Shown one piece after another: positions 8,697 to 17,469 of a stretch of 64,000 nucleotides of DNA. The position numbers and the translations under genes were made by a program. This DNA is from Desulfofundulus salinus (lineage in GTDB: Bacteria; Bacillota; Desulfotomaculia; Desulfotomaculales; Desulfovirgulaceae): NCBI RefSeq assembly GCF_003627965.1, contig NZ_RBWE01000001.1:1285995-1349994 (forward strand), written 5' to 3'. The notes below the pieces were generated by a model, which was given only the letters and a program-made list of their open reading frames with translations, searched no databases and had not been told where the DNA came from. Each line of letters begins with the position of its first letter. Within the stretch, counting starts at the first letter, position 1.

Positions 8697-9362
8697 ATGA
8701 ATTCTCGCTTTGCTTTTAGTTACCGCCGTGAAGGTGAAGAGAATCCCTTTCTCATTTCCATCAGTGACCTTATGGCCGGGCTTCTTACCATTTTTATGCT
8801 GGCACTTGCTTATTACGTCCTTAGTTTCGGCCAGCAGACGGCAAAACTCACGGAAAATGAAGATAAGAGGGCGGAAATACTTGAAATTCTGAGAAAGGAA
8901 TTACAAAATGCTGGTATTACTGTACGTGTAGATGAAGGAGTACTGCACCTGCCGGAAGGCATTCTCTTTGACGTGGGAGAGGCGGAAATTAAGGAAGAGG
9001 GCTGGCGGGCCATTAAGGTACTCGCGCCCGTTCTCAGCGACGTTCTGCAGCGCCCTGAGTACGCAGGTACGGTCGAAACGGTGTTTATAGAAGGACACAC
9101 CGATAACGCCCCCATCAGTACGCCCCGCTATCCGTCGAACTGGGAACTCTCGACACAGCGAGCCATAAATACTTGGAATGCCATGCAGAAGGTGTGCCCG
9201 GAGCTGGGAAACTTAACAAACAAGAGCGGTCAACCTCTGTTTTCGTGCAGCGGCTATGCCGACACCAGGCCTATTGCGTCGAACGACACCGTGGAGGGCA
9301 GGAGGGCCAACCGGCGCATCGACCTGCGCCTCACAATGACGCCTCCGGGAAAACCAGAGTGA
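8697..9362 (+). CDS. zorB: Zorya protein ZorB (MotB/OmpA-like)
   Basis: A 221-residue protein with one membrane helix (about 22-43, SDLMAGLLTIFMLALAYYV) that carries the conserved aspartate used for ion flow in MotB-type stators. It is followed by a periplasmic OmpA-like peptidoglycan-binding domain: IEGHTDNAPI, NWELSTQRAI and RRANRRIDLRL. Together with ZorA it forms the membrane motor of the Zorya system. In a Gram-positive cell the OmpA domain would bind the wall peptidoglycan. The gene lies between zorA and zorC with short gaps, a clear operon. Confidence 0.94.
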   Translation: MNSRFAFSYRREGEENPFLISISDLMAGLLTIFMLALAYYVLSFGQQTAKLTENEDKRAEILEILRKELQNAGITVRVDEGVLHLPEGILFDVGEAEIKEEGWRAIKVLAPVLSDVLQRPEYAGTVETVFIEGHTDNAPISTPRYPSNWELSTQRAINTWNAMQKVCPELGNLTNKSGQPLFSCSGYADTRPIASNDTVEGRRANRRIDLRLTMTPPGKPE

Positions 9363-9373
9363 GGTAAGGTACA

Positions 9374-10747
9374 ATGTCCGTTGGCAGAGAATTTCTTGAG
9401 AATTTTAAGCGGGTGATCATTAACGTTTTAAAACCGCCTGAAAGGTTTCCCGAGCCTCAAAAAGTTCGGGCAGCAGCGGCTAAAATTGCCGAAAAGTTCG
9501 AAGGAGAGCCCAAGAGTCCTGAAGACTTTGATCTTCAGCGGCTTGCCAGTATGGTTTGGGGTCTCTGGTTACGTGAGCATCGTACTGGACTGGAGAAGAT
9601 TGACTACCCTAGATTAAGAAAAATTCCCTGGATACTTTATGGAGGCCCTCGTCCCGTCGCAGCAGACCCGGATCTAACTGCTGCTCTCCTGGATCTTTTG
9701 GCCAGGAAATCCCGGGTAGCTTTTAGCCGGTTGCCGTACGTGTATCTTCTTGGATATGCTCCTGACCTGCCTGGCACGGAAATGATAAGGCGGGCTGTTC
9801 ATGATTTCCTTATTGGTTACGTCGGAAAGCGCCATCAATTTCTACTATGGAAGGAAGCCCTGATTTTTCTTTTTGTTCCTCAGGGACCTCGTAATACCGC
9901 CCATTGGCTCATGGAGCAAAGCGGCGAGCCCACTGCTGTACTGGGCTCTCTAGGTATAAGGGGACAGTTGCTTGCAGGGAGATTCGTCCGCCAGGTTGCA
10001 GCGCAAGTGTTGGGCGCCGTGTCCAAACGTTTTCCGGCCCACCTGGAGCTTTTGTTGAAGCTTTTGGTTGACGACGGAGGCCGGGTTCGTTTCCCCGACG
10101 TACTTTGCGAGGCAGCCTCTTTATTGATACCTGAAGCAGATAATCTCGATTCCGAGGACGTAAGGAAACAGCTAAAGCAGTTTTTCCTTAAACATTTGGG
10201 GGACCCCCGTTGGCCGGAAGGGCGAGTGAAGTGGAGTAGGGTTTCGGAGAAGGCCCGCCGCATAATGACGAAATGGCTTGCAGAGGAAGACATCCTTTTC
10301 TTTTTCGACATGCTCAGCCGGGTTGTGGACCAGACTACCTGGGAGTACAGGCGGGCCTTCTGGTCGTTTTACTTACCATATATTGATGCCACCTGGGTAG
10401 TGCTTTCTGCAGACGTCAGGGCACAGATAGGGGAACCGGCCGAGCAACGCATTCGCTCGGGTGCCTGTGGGGAGTTCAGTGGAAGCAACCAGGGCCGCAG
10501 CATGCTGGCCATTGAAATGGGTGGCTGGGTCTTCCTGGAATGGACACACTCCGGGTCCTGTCGGGGTTGGCGTAAGCAGGATTTCCCGTTGACTTTGGGG
10601 AAGCAACGTTACCGCATAAGCGAGGTTAATAGCATCTGGCGCAGCTGTTCACATTCACATGAAGTAAGGCACTATGGGTCGGAGAACTACAGGTGGCAGA
10701 ACGAATTTGCCGCGTGGCTCTCCAGTGAACTCGGGTTGCCGGACTAG
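9374..10747 (+). CDS. zorC: Zorya type I protein ZorC (EH-signature domain)
   Basis: A 457-residue soluble protein. The C-terminal third has the EH signature: FLEWTHSGSCRGW, with its Glu and His, then SHEVRHYGSENYRWQNEF. The rest is helical. ZorC is the hallmark of type I Zorya; it works with ZorD in the cytoplasm, where it binds DNA after motor activation. Position between zorB (11-base gap) and zorD (33-base gap) supports the call strongly. Type II Zorya would have ZorE (HNH nuclease) here, and none is present. Confidence 0.9.
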   Translation: MSVGREFLENFKRVIINVLKPPERFPEPQKVRAAAAKIAEKFEGEPKSPEDFDLQRLASMVWGLWLREHRTGLEKIDYPRLRKIPWILYGGPRPVAADPDLTAALLDLLARKSRVAFSRLPYVYLLGYAPDLPGTEMIRRAVHDFLIGYVGKRHQFLLWKEALIFLFVPQGPRNTAHWLMEQSGEPTAVLGSLGIRGQLLAGRFVRQVAAQVLGAVSKRFPAHLELLLKLLVDDGGRVRFPDVLCEAASLLIPEADNLDSEDVRKQLKQFFLKHLGDPRWPEGRVKWSRVSEKARRIMTKWLAEEDILFFFDMLSRVVDQTTWEYRRAFWSFYLPYIDATWVVLSADVRAQIGEPAEQRIRSGACGEFSGSNQGRSMLAIEMGGWVFLEWTHSGSCRGWRKQDFPLTLGKQRYRISEVNSIWRSCSHSHEVRHYGSENYRWQNEFAAWLSSELGLPD

Positions 10748-10780
10748 TTTTTAAGGTTTAATTGGGGGAGGCTCTTTTCA

Positions 10781-13700
10781 TTGTCCAGGGAAAGACTTTA
10801 CTGGGAGGTTACCGACAACGGCTTTCTATTCAGGTTTCGGGATTTATCGAGTGACCTAACTGAATGGGGTCGGGCCGACCTGGATCCATCGGATTCCCTT
10901 GCCGTCCAGATGCTTGAGCAGTTAACTTCCGAAGGGCGGGGTCACTATGTCGACAACGGCGTACTAATTCCACACGAGATGGTGGCCGACCTGGACGAGG
11001 AGGAACGGACGATCCTCGGCCTACCAGAACCATTTCCTTTCGACGTGGAGATAAAATCTTCCGGAACGCTGGACGCGCCGGACTTCAGATATCTTCTTCT
11101 TTTTATGAATGGTAAGGACCAACCCTTTGTAAATCCAGCACGGCAGGGCGCTTACTTAAGAGTGGGTGCGGATCAGGAATATCTTTTAACGGGCGACCTT
11201 TTTCGTCTGATCGAGTCCGTAGAAAGATTCAATGCCCGGGCGGGATCTATACCCCGCGCTGCCCCGGAAAGACTGCTGCGGTTCGCAGAAATTGCCGGCC
11301 TTGCCCGGAACGTCGGCGCCACCCTCGATCATTACCTGAACAGTCAGAGCGTGGTGACTCCGGAAAGGGTTTCTGTCCGGTTGCGGAGTTTGCCTGACGG
11401 GTCACTGGAGGTGGACCCGATATTCTGCGAGGAAGTTCCGGGCAAAGATGAGGGTTCCGAAGTACGGCCCTTACTTTCCCAGGAGGCAGAAGCAGACTTT
11501 CTCAAAAAGTTTGATGCCCTTCGGAACGTCAGGGACGTTTATCCCCTGCAGGACGGCGTCAAGGTGGTTCTCGGTGAGCGCCAGAAGGAGGCGCTCCGCC
11601 GGGTAAAGGCGTGCCGACGGCTTACCGGTGCAGAAAAGGAGGCCTTCCTGCGGGCACCGCAGGAATTTTTAGATCCCGAATTGATCGACCTCGATCACCT
11701 CGATCACTTCAGTGACCGCGTCGTAGAAATCGGCGTATACAGGCCCCGCTTCTTCCCGTTCCTGAGTGCTACCGGCGAATCGTGGTTTCCGGAGGGCGGA
11801 GTAATCGTCGAAACTGCCGGAGGGTCGAAAGGGGTCTACGTCTCTCCCGAGGAGGTTCCGGCCCTTAAAGAGCGGGTTCAGGAAGCCCTCAGCAGCGGCA
11901 AAACCGAAATCCGGTGGAAGGAAGAGGTTTTGCCCGTATCAGCCGACCTCACTGAGGCCCTTAAAGAACTGGACATCGCTTACAAAACAGTAAAGGATTC
12001 TTCTGTAGAATCACTGGCGCGGGCCAGGACGGTTACCAGGAAGATACTGATAATTAAGGACAATTTCGAAGAACTGGTTTATAAATGTGAAGAGAAGCCA
12101 CGTTCCGTCGAAATCGGCAGGCTTCCGAAGTACCTCAAGCCCGAAGTCCGGCTACTCGAGCACCAGTACGAAGGCATTAAATGGCTGCAGAACGCCTGGG
12201 TTTGTGGCCGTCGGGGTGCGCTTCTGGCGGACGACATGGGCCTGGGGAAGACCCTTCAGGCGCTTGTGTTTATGGCGTGGATCCGGGAACTTATGGACGA
12301 GGAATTCATTGAAAAGCGTCCCATGCTGGTGGTAGTTCCGCAGGTCTTATTGACTAACTGGGCGGAGGAGTACACCCGGTACTTGAAGCCGGAAGTTTTC
12401 GGTCCACCGTTAATTTTGCATGGAGATGTACTCCGGAGACTCCGCTATGATGGAGGAGAAAGTGAAGGTGAGGAACCGGGGACGTACATCAGGAAAAAAC
12501 GGCTGAACGTTGAATATGTGAAAAAAAGGAGACTTGTTATTACTACCTACGAAACCGTGCGTGACTATCAGGTTTCGCTTGGCCAGGTTGACTGGGGCGT
12601 GATGGTACTCGACGAAGCCCAGAAGATTAAAAACCCTACCGCCCTGGTAACGATGGCCGCGAAGGCCATGAAGTATGAATTCGGAATTTGCCTGACGGGA
12701 ACTCCCGTTGAAAATTCCTGGATCGACCTTTGGAGCATACTGGACTTTGCAATTCCCGGGCATCTCGAACCCCTCACCGATTTTGCCCGCAAGTACCATT
12801 ATCCCCTGAAGAAGCAGGGTACGGATGTGGAAGCCCTGGGGCGCGAGTTGAAAGAAAGGGTAGCTCCGTATTTTCTGAGGAGAACGAAGGAGGAGAATTT
12901 AAAGGGGCTGCCCGAAAAAAAAGTGATGTACTACCGCGTTCCCATGCCAGATTGCCAGTTGCGGCGGTACATGGAGTGTGTTACGCAAGCTCGGCGTACT
13001 CTTCCGGACCCGCAGGGCGGCGGGAGTGGTAGACACATATTAAGGGCCATTCAGTTGCTTTACGAGATTTCGCTTCACCCCGATCTTCCCTGTTTGAACG
13101 AGGCCAGTCTTGCTTCTCAACCGGCCGGGGTGTTTATTTCGGCATCGGCTAAGCTCCTGAAGACTTTTGAAATCCTGGACGACGTGCGCCGGGTGGGTGA
13201 CAAGGCGGTAATCTTTTTGCGCAGCCGAAAGCTGCAACGGCTGCTGCAGCGAGCAATATATGAGCGCTACGGGTTAAAAACGGCAATTGTCAACGGTGAA
13301 ACGCTGGGTGAGGTGCGTAAACGGCTGGTTGACGAGTTTCAGGCAAAGCCCGGTTTCAACGTGATCATTATGTCTCCCGACGCGGCGGGGGTCGGACTGA
13401 ACGTGGTGGCCGCCAACCACGTGATCCACCTCAGCCGTCCGTGGAACCCGGCTAAAGAGGACCAGGCGACAGACAGAGTCTACCGGATTGGACAGAAGAA
13501 AACGGTATTTGTACACATACCGCTGGCCGTTCATCCCCTATTTGAGGGGGGATCTTTTGATGAAAAGCTCGACCGCCTTCTGTCCAGAAAGCGACAACTA
13601 AGTACTACGGTCCTCCTGCCCCCTCAGGTCGAAGAGTGGGAGAAGCTATCTTTAGCTGAAGACGTCATTGCTTGTGATGCCGGGGAGCCGGAAGAAGGGT

Positions 13701-14155
13701 CATTCCTCACACTAAGGGATGTAGACGAAGCGGCACCCACGATTTTTGAAATGATTGTGGCCGCGCTGTTCAGGAAGATGGGTTACGTGGCGGAACCGAC
13801 GCCAACGCACGACCGGGGGGCCGACGTAGTGGCGGTAGTCGGTGAAAGTGGAGGCGCTCGGGGCATGCTTATTCAGTGCAAGCATGTAAAGCGACCGGGG
13901 GAAGCGGTGGGACCCGCCGCCGTACGGGAAATAGCTGCCGCACGCGGCATCTACGAGCTCCTTCACGGCTGTACATTTAATCTCGCGGTGGTCACGAACG
14001 CGTACGGTTTCACCAGGTCGGCCGTAGAATTGGCGGACGCCAACGGCGTGACTCTGGTGGCGAGGGAAAAACTGGCCGTGTGGTTAAGAGATTATCCGGT
14101 CGAGCATGCGGAGGTTTGGTTTAGTATTCATGGGGGTGGTAATCTTGTCCCCTAA
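10781..14155 (+). CDS. zorD: Zorya type I protein ZorD (SNF2 helicase with Mrr-like nuclease domain)
   Basis: An 1124-residue effector. About the first 440 residues form the family N-terminal region. The SNF2 core follows: Walker A DDMGLGKT near 485, Walker B VLDEAQKIKNP near 610, LTGTPVENSW, and motif VI DQATDRVYRIGQ near 895. The C-terminal 150 residues are a restriction-endonuclease-like (Mrr) fold with DRGADVVAV and IQCKHVK, the D-QxK catalytic pattern. ZorD degrades phage DNA once recruited. The start is TTG at 10781 with GGGGGAGG about 10 bases upstream. The small HTH gene downstream overlaps its end. Confidence 0.93.
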   Translation: MSRERLYWEVTDNGFLFRFRDLSSDLTEWGRADLDPSDSLAVQMLEQLTSEGRGHYVDNGVLIPHEMVADLDEEERTILGLPEPFPFDVEIKSSGTLDAPDFRYLLLFMNGKDQPFVNPARQGAYLRVGADQEYLLTGDLFRLIESVERFNARAGSIPRAAPERLLRFAEIAGLARNVGATLDHYLNSQSVVTPERVSVRLRSLPDGSLEVDPIFCEEVPGKDEGSEVRPLLSQEAEADFLKKFDALRNVRDVYPLQDGVKVVLGERQKEALRRVKACRRLTGAEKEAFLRAPQEFLDPELIDLDHLDHFSDRVVEIGVYRPRFFPFLSATGESWFPEGGVIVETAGGSKGVYVSPEEVPALKERVQEALSSGKTEIRWKEEVLPVSADLTEALKELDIAYKTVKDSSVESLARARTVTRKILIIKDNFEELVYKCEEKPRSVEIGRLPKYLKPEVRLLEHQYEGIKWLQNAWVCGRRGALLADDMGLGKTLQALVFMAWIRELMDEEFIEKRPMLVVVPQVLLTNWAEEYTRYLKPEVFGPPLILHGDVLRRLRYDGGESEGEEPGTYIRKKRLNVEYVKKRRLVITTYETVRDYQVSLGQVDWGVMVLDEAQKIKNPTALVTMAAKAMKYEFGICLTGTPVENSWIDLWSILDFAIPGHLEPLTDFARKYHYPLKKQGTDVEALGRELKERVAPYFLRRTKEENLKGLPEKKVMYYRVPMPDCQLRRYMECVTQARRTLPDPQGGGSGRHILRAIQLLYEISLHPDLPCLNEASLASQPAGVFISASAKLLKTFEILDDVRRVGDKAVIFLRSRKLQRLLQRAIYERYGLKTAIVNGETLGEVRKRLVDEFQAKPGFNVIIMSPDAAGVGLNVVAANHVIHLSRPWNPAKEDQATDRVYRIGQKKTVFVHIPLAVHPLFEGGSFDEKLDRLLSRKRQLSTTVLLPPQVEEWEKLSLAEDVIACDAGEPEEGSFLTLRDVDEAAPTIFEMIVAALFRKMGYVAEPTPTHDRGADVVAVVGESGGARGMLIQCKHVKRPGEAVGPAAVREIAAARGIYELLHGCTFNLAVVTNAYGFTRSAVELADANGVTLVAREKLAVWLRDYPVEHAEVWFSIHGGGNLVP

Positions 14156-14357
14156 CTCCGGAGAACTTCTGCTCCCGCGTGAGGTTGCGAGTATGTTCCG
14201 GGTAACCATCCGTACACTGGGCAATTGGGAAAGACGGGGCTTTCTAACGCCGGTTCGATTGCCGTCGGGTCAACGGCGTTATAGAAGAAGTGAAATTGAA
14301 GCGGTTACTGAAGAAGGGAAGCACGTGTCGAAACCTGAGCGGGGTGGAGGAAGTTGA
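14145..14357 (+). CDS. Small MerR/BldC-like helix-turn-helix protein
   Basis: About 70 residues with one winged HTH: LLPREVASMFRVTIRTLGNW, then RRGFLTPVRLPSGQRRY and RRSEIEAV, the helix-turn-helix and wing of MerR/BldC and excisionase proteins. There is no effector domain. The favoured start is TTG at 14145 after GGGGGTGG (14132-14139), which overlaps the end of zorD by 11 bases; ATG at 14130 in the same frame is an alternative. The overlap implies co-translation with zorD. It could regulate the Zorya operon, or be an accessory gene carried with the island. Confidence 0.65.
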   Translation: MSPNSGELLLPREVASMFRVTIRTLGNWERRGFLTPVRLPSGQRRYRRSEIEAVTEEGKHVSKPERGGGS

Positions 14358-14705
14358 TTAAGGTCCGAAATAACGTAGCTTACCGCTTCGGCCGTGATTT
14401 TGCTTACTCATCGCCATGTTCCTTACTGGTTGTAGGGGAAAAACTACCACATTAAGTACTAGTCTTGCGGTGCAAGATAAGGGTACCCAAGGACAAATAA
14501 CGGGTTTAATCCCTGTTAGTTAAAAGAATGTCGCAAAATAGAACTAGATATCAAGAGGGGTGATCTGTCCTATTTTAGCTGCCTTTTATTGTCAGAATAA
14601 GTTTCTGACCATTTGATTGCCATAGTTTAGGGCTGAATTCCCATTCATGCCTCTTAGAAGTTATTTCTTACCAGCTCGGAATCTGAATTTTGCAGGTCAC
14701 ACATA
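14358..14705. other. Intergenic region after the Zorya island
   Basis: About 350 bases, richer in A+T than the surroundings, without a convincing gene. A small hairpin (TCTTGC / GCAAGA, near 14463-14477) is visible but has no T tract. The flanking genes are convergent, so a terminator is expected here; none is obvious. It may be the right junction of the island. Confidence 0.5.
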
Positions 14706-16709
14706 TTAAATTAATAAAGGATTAAAGTCAACATCTTTAATGCCATACTCCTTCATTTTGCGGTAGAGGGTGCTGCGGGAAATTCCCAGGTGCCTGGCGG
14801 CTTCCGTTTTGCTTCTGAATCTTGCCAGACAGCTGCGGATCGCCTGTTCTTCGGCGCTTTTGATTAAGGCTGCTTCTTTTTTAGCCGGAGAGGTCTTCCT
14901 GGAAGTGACAGATTCGATCAGGCCCGGTGGAAGCAGGTCGGTGGTTATTACCGGTCCGGTAGCCAGGTTCACCGCCCGTTCCACCACATTTTGCAGTTCG
15001 CGGATATTGCCGGGCCAGTGGTAATTGAGGAACAGGTCCAGGACTTCGGGAGCAAAACCTTCCACGTCTTTGCCCAGGCGCCCGCTGATCCGCTTCAGAA
15101 AATGGGTGGCCAGTTCCCGGATGTCTGCTTTCCGTTCCCTTAACGGGGGCAACTGGATAACTATTACACTCAGGCGATAAAAGAGATCCCGGCGGAAGTT
15201 GCCTTTTTCAACTTCAAGCGCCAGGTCCTTGTTGGTGGCGGCGATGATGCGGACATTAACGGGAATGTATTCCCGCCCCCCTACACGCATCACCTGGCGT
15301 TCTTCCAGTACCCGCAACAGGGCAGCCTGCAGGTCGACGGGCATCTCTCCGATTTCGTCCAGGAAGATCGTCCCCTGGTCGGCCAGTTCGAATTTGCCGG
15401 GGTTACCGCCTTTCTTAGCCCCGGTGAAAGCGCCTTCATCGTAGCCGAATAGCTCGCTGGCAATCAAATCTCGCGGGATGGCGCCGCAGTTGATGGCCAC
15501 AAAGGGCTGTTCCGCCCGCACGCTGGCGTTATGGATGGCCTGAGCGAAGAGATCTTTCCCTGTCCCGCTCTCCCCCAACAACAGGACATTGCAGTCGGAG
15601 GCGGCGGCAGCTCGCCCAATTCTTAAAGCTTCTTTAAAACAATCTTCTTTCCCGAACAGTTCGGAAAAATGCACTCTGGCCCGGGAACCGACCAGCCTGT
15701 TGACGAGTCGATTGACTCTTTTGATTTCCTGCAGCACCACCACCCGACCCATGTCCTGTCCATCTTGGTCGATTAGCGGGCTGCAGCTTACGGTGCATCT
15801 AACCGTTTCGTGGTTTCTGGTCAGGTTTACCACCGTATCGGTAATGATCTTTTTCGAACGGACCAGGTTGATGAAATAGTAATTGCTTTCTTCGTCACCC
15901 AGGACCTGGGCCAGGTTCTGGCCGATGACCTTTTCCCTATCCAGATGCAGCAATCTGGCAGCCGACCGGTTCAGGTGAGTAATATAACCCAAGTTATCAG
16001 TGGTCACAATCCCGTCGCGAATAGATTCCATTATGTAGGTCTTGTACTGGTTGGCTAGAAGGTTTTCCCGCAGGGCTTTTTTCAGGGCCATCTGATTTTC
16101 GATGGCGCTCACGCCGGCCACCACCATACCCAGGGTATGGTGGTGTACTTTTTCAAAGGGTCCGGTGATGTCCAGGACTCCAATGATCTTGCCCTCTGCG
16201 TTCCGGATAGGTGCCGCCGAGCAGGTGGAGTTATAGGCGCAAATGCAAAAATGCTCGTAGCCGTAAACCTGTACCGGCTTACCTTCCACTAGGCTCAGGC
16301 CAATTGCGTTGGTCCCCATCACGTCTTCAGACCACCTGGCTCCCTCAACAAAATTGGCCTTCCTGGTAAATTCAATGCCTTCCTCATCTCCCACCACCAC
16401 CAGCAGGGTACCCTCCCGATCGGCCAGAGCCACCACAAAGCCGCTTCCCTTCACAACTTCAAAGAGGTTTTTGATAATGGGCAGGGCTACCTCCACCAGT
16501 TCCCTGTTCTCTTCAATTTTCAGGGCCAGCTTCTCCGGGGGCAGTACCTGCCGGTTCATTTTTAAAAAAGGGCTGACCCCGTATTCCATGCTTCTGGCCC
16601 AGGAAGCCCGGATCTTTTCACGCACCTTCCACTCCTGATCATGAGATAATCTCATCTGTTTCCACAGGGATAACATATGTTCTGAAGATTTGGTCATTTT
16701 AGAATTCAC
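14706..16709 (-). CDS. Sigma-54-dependent transcriptional activator (AcoR-like)
   Basis: A 667-residue enhancer-binding protein. Domains in order: a GAF-like sensor (about 60-215, of the AcoR type), a PAS domain (about 225-330), an AAA+ core (about 350-580) with Walker A GESGTGKD, the sigma-54 contact loop GAFTGA, Walker B IFLDEIGEMP and arginine finger region RRDLFYRLSV, and a C-terminal Fis-type HTH (EAARHLGISRSTLYRKMKE). It is divergent from the beta-oxidation operon, whose promoter has a good -24/-12 match, so that operon is its likely target. The signal is unknown; an acyl-CoA or fatty acid is a reasonable guess. Confidence 0.92.
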   Translation of the reverse strand: MNSKMTKSSEHMLSLWKQMRLSHDQEWKVREKIRASWARSMEYGVSPFLKMNRQVLPPEKLALKIEENRELVEVALPIIKNLFEVVKGSGFVVALADREGTLLVVVGDEEGIEFTRKANFVEGARWSEDVMGTNAIGLSLVEGKPVQVYGYEHFCICAYNSTCSAAPIRNAEGKIIGVLDITGPFEKVHHHTLGMVVAGVSAIENQMALKKALRENLLANQYKTYIMESIRDGIVTTDNLGYITHLNRSAARLLHLDREKVIGQNLAQVLGDEESNYYFINLVRSKKIITDTVVNLTRNHETVRCTVSCSPLIDQDGQDMGRVVVLQEIKRVNRLVNRLVGSRARVHFSELFGKEDCFKEALRIGRAAAASDCNVLLLGESGTGKDLFAQAIHNASVRAEQPFVAINCGAIPRDLIASELFGYDEGAFTGAKKGGNPGKFELADQGTIFLDEIGEMPVDLQAALLRVLEERQVMRVGGREYIPVNVRIIAATNKDLALEVEKGNFRRDLFYRLSVIVIQLPPLRERKADIRELATHFLKRISGRLGKDVEGFAPEVLDLFLNYHWPGNIRELQNVVERAVNLATGPVITTDLLPPGLIESVTSRKTSPAKKEAALIKSAEEQAIRSCLARFRSKTEAARHLGISRSTLYRKMKEYGIKDVDFNPLLI

Positions 16710-16843
16710 ACTCCTTACCTAGCGCTTGGGGCGCTAAGAAATGCCCTGGATTTTTAAAGACTTTGTTCTGTTTTATTTTAACACACGGATGACTTTGTTT
16801 CAGCAGCCGGCAGATAATTCTTTTTATGCCTGCACATCATGAG

Positions 16844-16862
16844 ACAGGTTGAAACAACCTGT
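16844..16862. promoter_or_regulatory. Inverted repeat, candidate activator binding site
   Basis: A perfect dyad ACAGGTTG-AAA-CAACCTGT lies about 130 bases upstream of the -24/-12 promoter and in the gap between the divergent activator gene and its presumed target. Both position and symmetry are typical of an upstream activating sequence for a sigma-54 activator dimer. Assignment to this activator is inferred. Confidence 0.6.
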
Positions 16863-16988
16863 GCCAGAGTGTCTTATTATGGGACATGTGGCTTTTAACA
16901 ATAGATATGCTTGCCTAAAAGTTAAACGTTCGATCCCCGTTTTTCTTAAAGATTTATCGATTTTAAAGATTTAAAAAATTTGTCCCTT

Positions 16989-17006
16989 AAGGAACGATTA
17001 TTGCGT
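16989..17006 (+). promoter_or_regulatory. Sigma-54 (-24/-12) promoter of the beta-oxidation operon
   Basis: AAGGAACGATTATTGCGT holds the invariant GG (16991-16992) and GC (17003-17004) exactly 10 bases apart and matches most of the consensus TGGCACG-N4-TTGC. Transcription would begin near 17015, about 40 bases before the first gene's ATG at 17053. The divergent sigma-54 activator gene supports it. Confidence 0.75.
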
Positions 17007-17052
17007 GTTTAAATTATCAGCGCCTAAGGGCAAAGGGGGTGAGATACAGAGA

Positions 17053-17469
17053 ATGGTCTTCGAGCAGATTCAGGTGGGCGACCGGGCCAGTTTCAGCAAG
17101 ACCGTCACCGAAAGCGATATTACACTTTTTGCAGGAATAACCGGGGATTTAAATCCGTTGCATGTGGACGCGGAATTTGCGCGGCAGACTGTTTTCGGGG
17201 GGCGAATTGCTCACGGGATGTTGACCGGCGGTTTAATCTCGGCAGTTCTGGGTACCAGACTGCCGGGACCCGGAACAATTTACCTGTCTCAATCGTTGCA
17301 GTTCCTTCGCCCGGTATATCCTGGCGATACCATAACAGCCGAAGTGGAAGTCATTGAGAAAGTTCCCCGCAAAAACAGATTGCGTTTGCGCACCACCTGT
17401 CATAACCAGAAAGGGGAGCAAGTACTGGACGGCGAGGCCGTGGTCATGCTGAAAGAAGAGGTGGACTGA
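17053..17469 (+). CDS. MaoC-like (R)-specific enoyl-CoA hydratase (PhaJ type)
   Basis: A 138-residue single hot-dog domain protein. The hydratase-2 motif is complete: an Asp in LNPLHVDAEFA and the His in GRIAHGML. It hydrates trans-2-enoyl-CoA to (R)-3-hydroxyacyl-CoA. ATG at 17053 gives the family's usual length and leaves room for a 5' leader after the sigma-54 promoter; a GTG at 17005 would lie inside the promoter. The AAAGGGGG site is rather far upstream (about 13 bases). Its stop overlaps the ATG of the crotonase gene (TGATG), so the two are translationally coupled. Confidence 0.9.
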   Translation: MVFEQIQVGDRASFSKTVTESDITLFAGITGDLNPLHVDAEFARQTVFGGRIAHGMLTGGLISAVLGTRLPGPGTIYLSQSLQFLRPVYPGDTITAEVEVIEKVPRKNRLRLRTTCHNQKGEQVLDGEAVVMLKEEVD

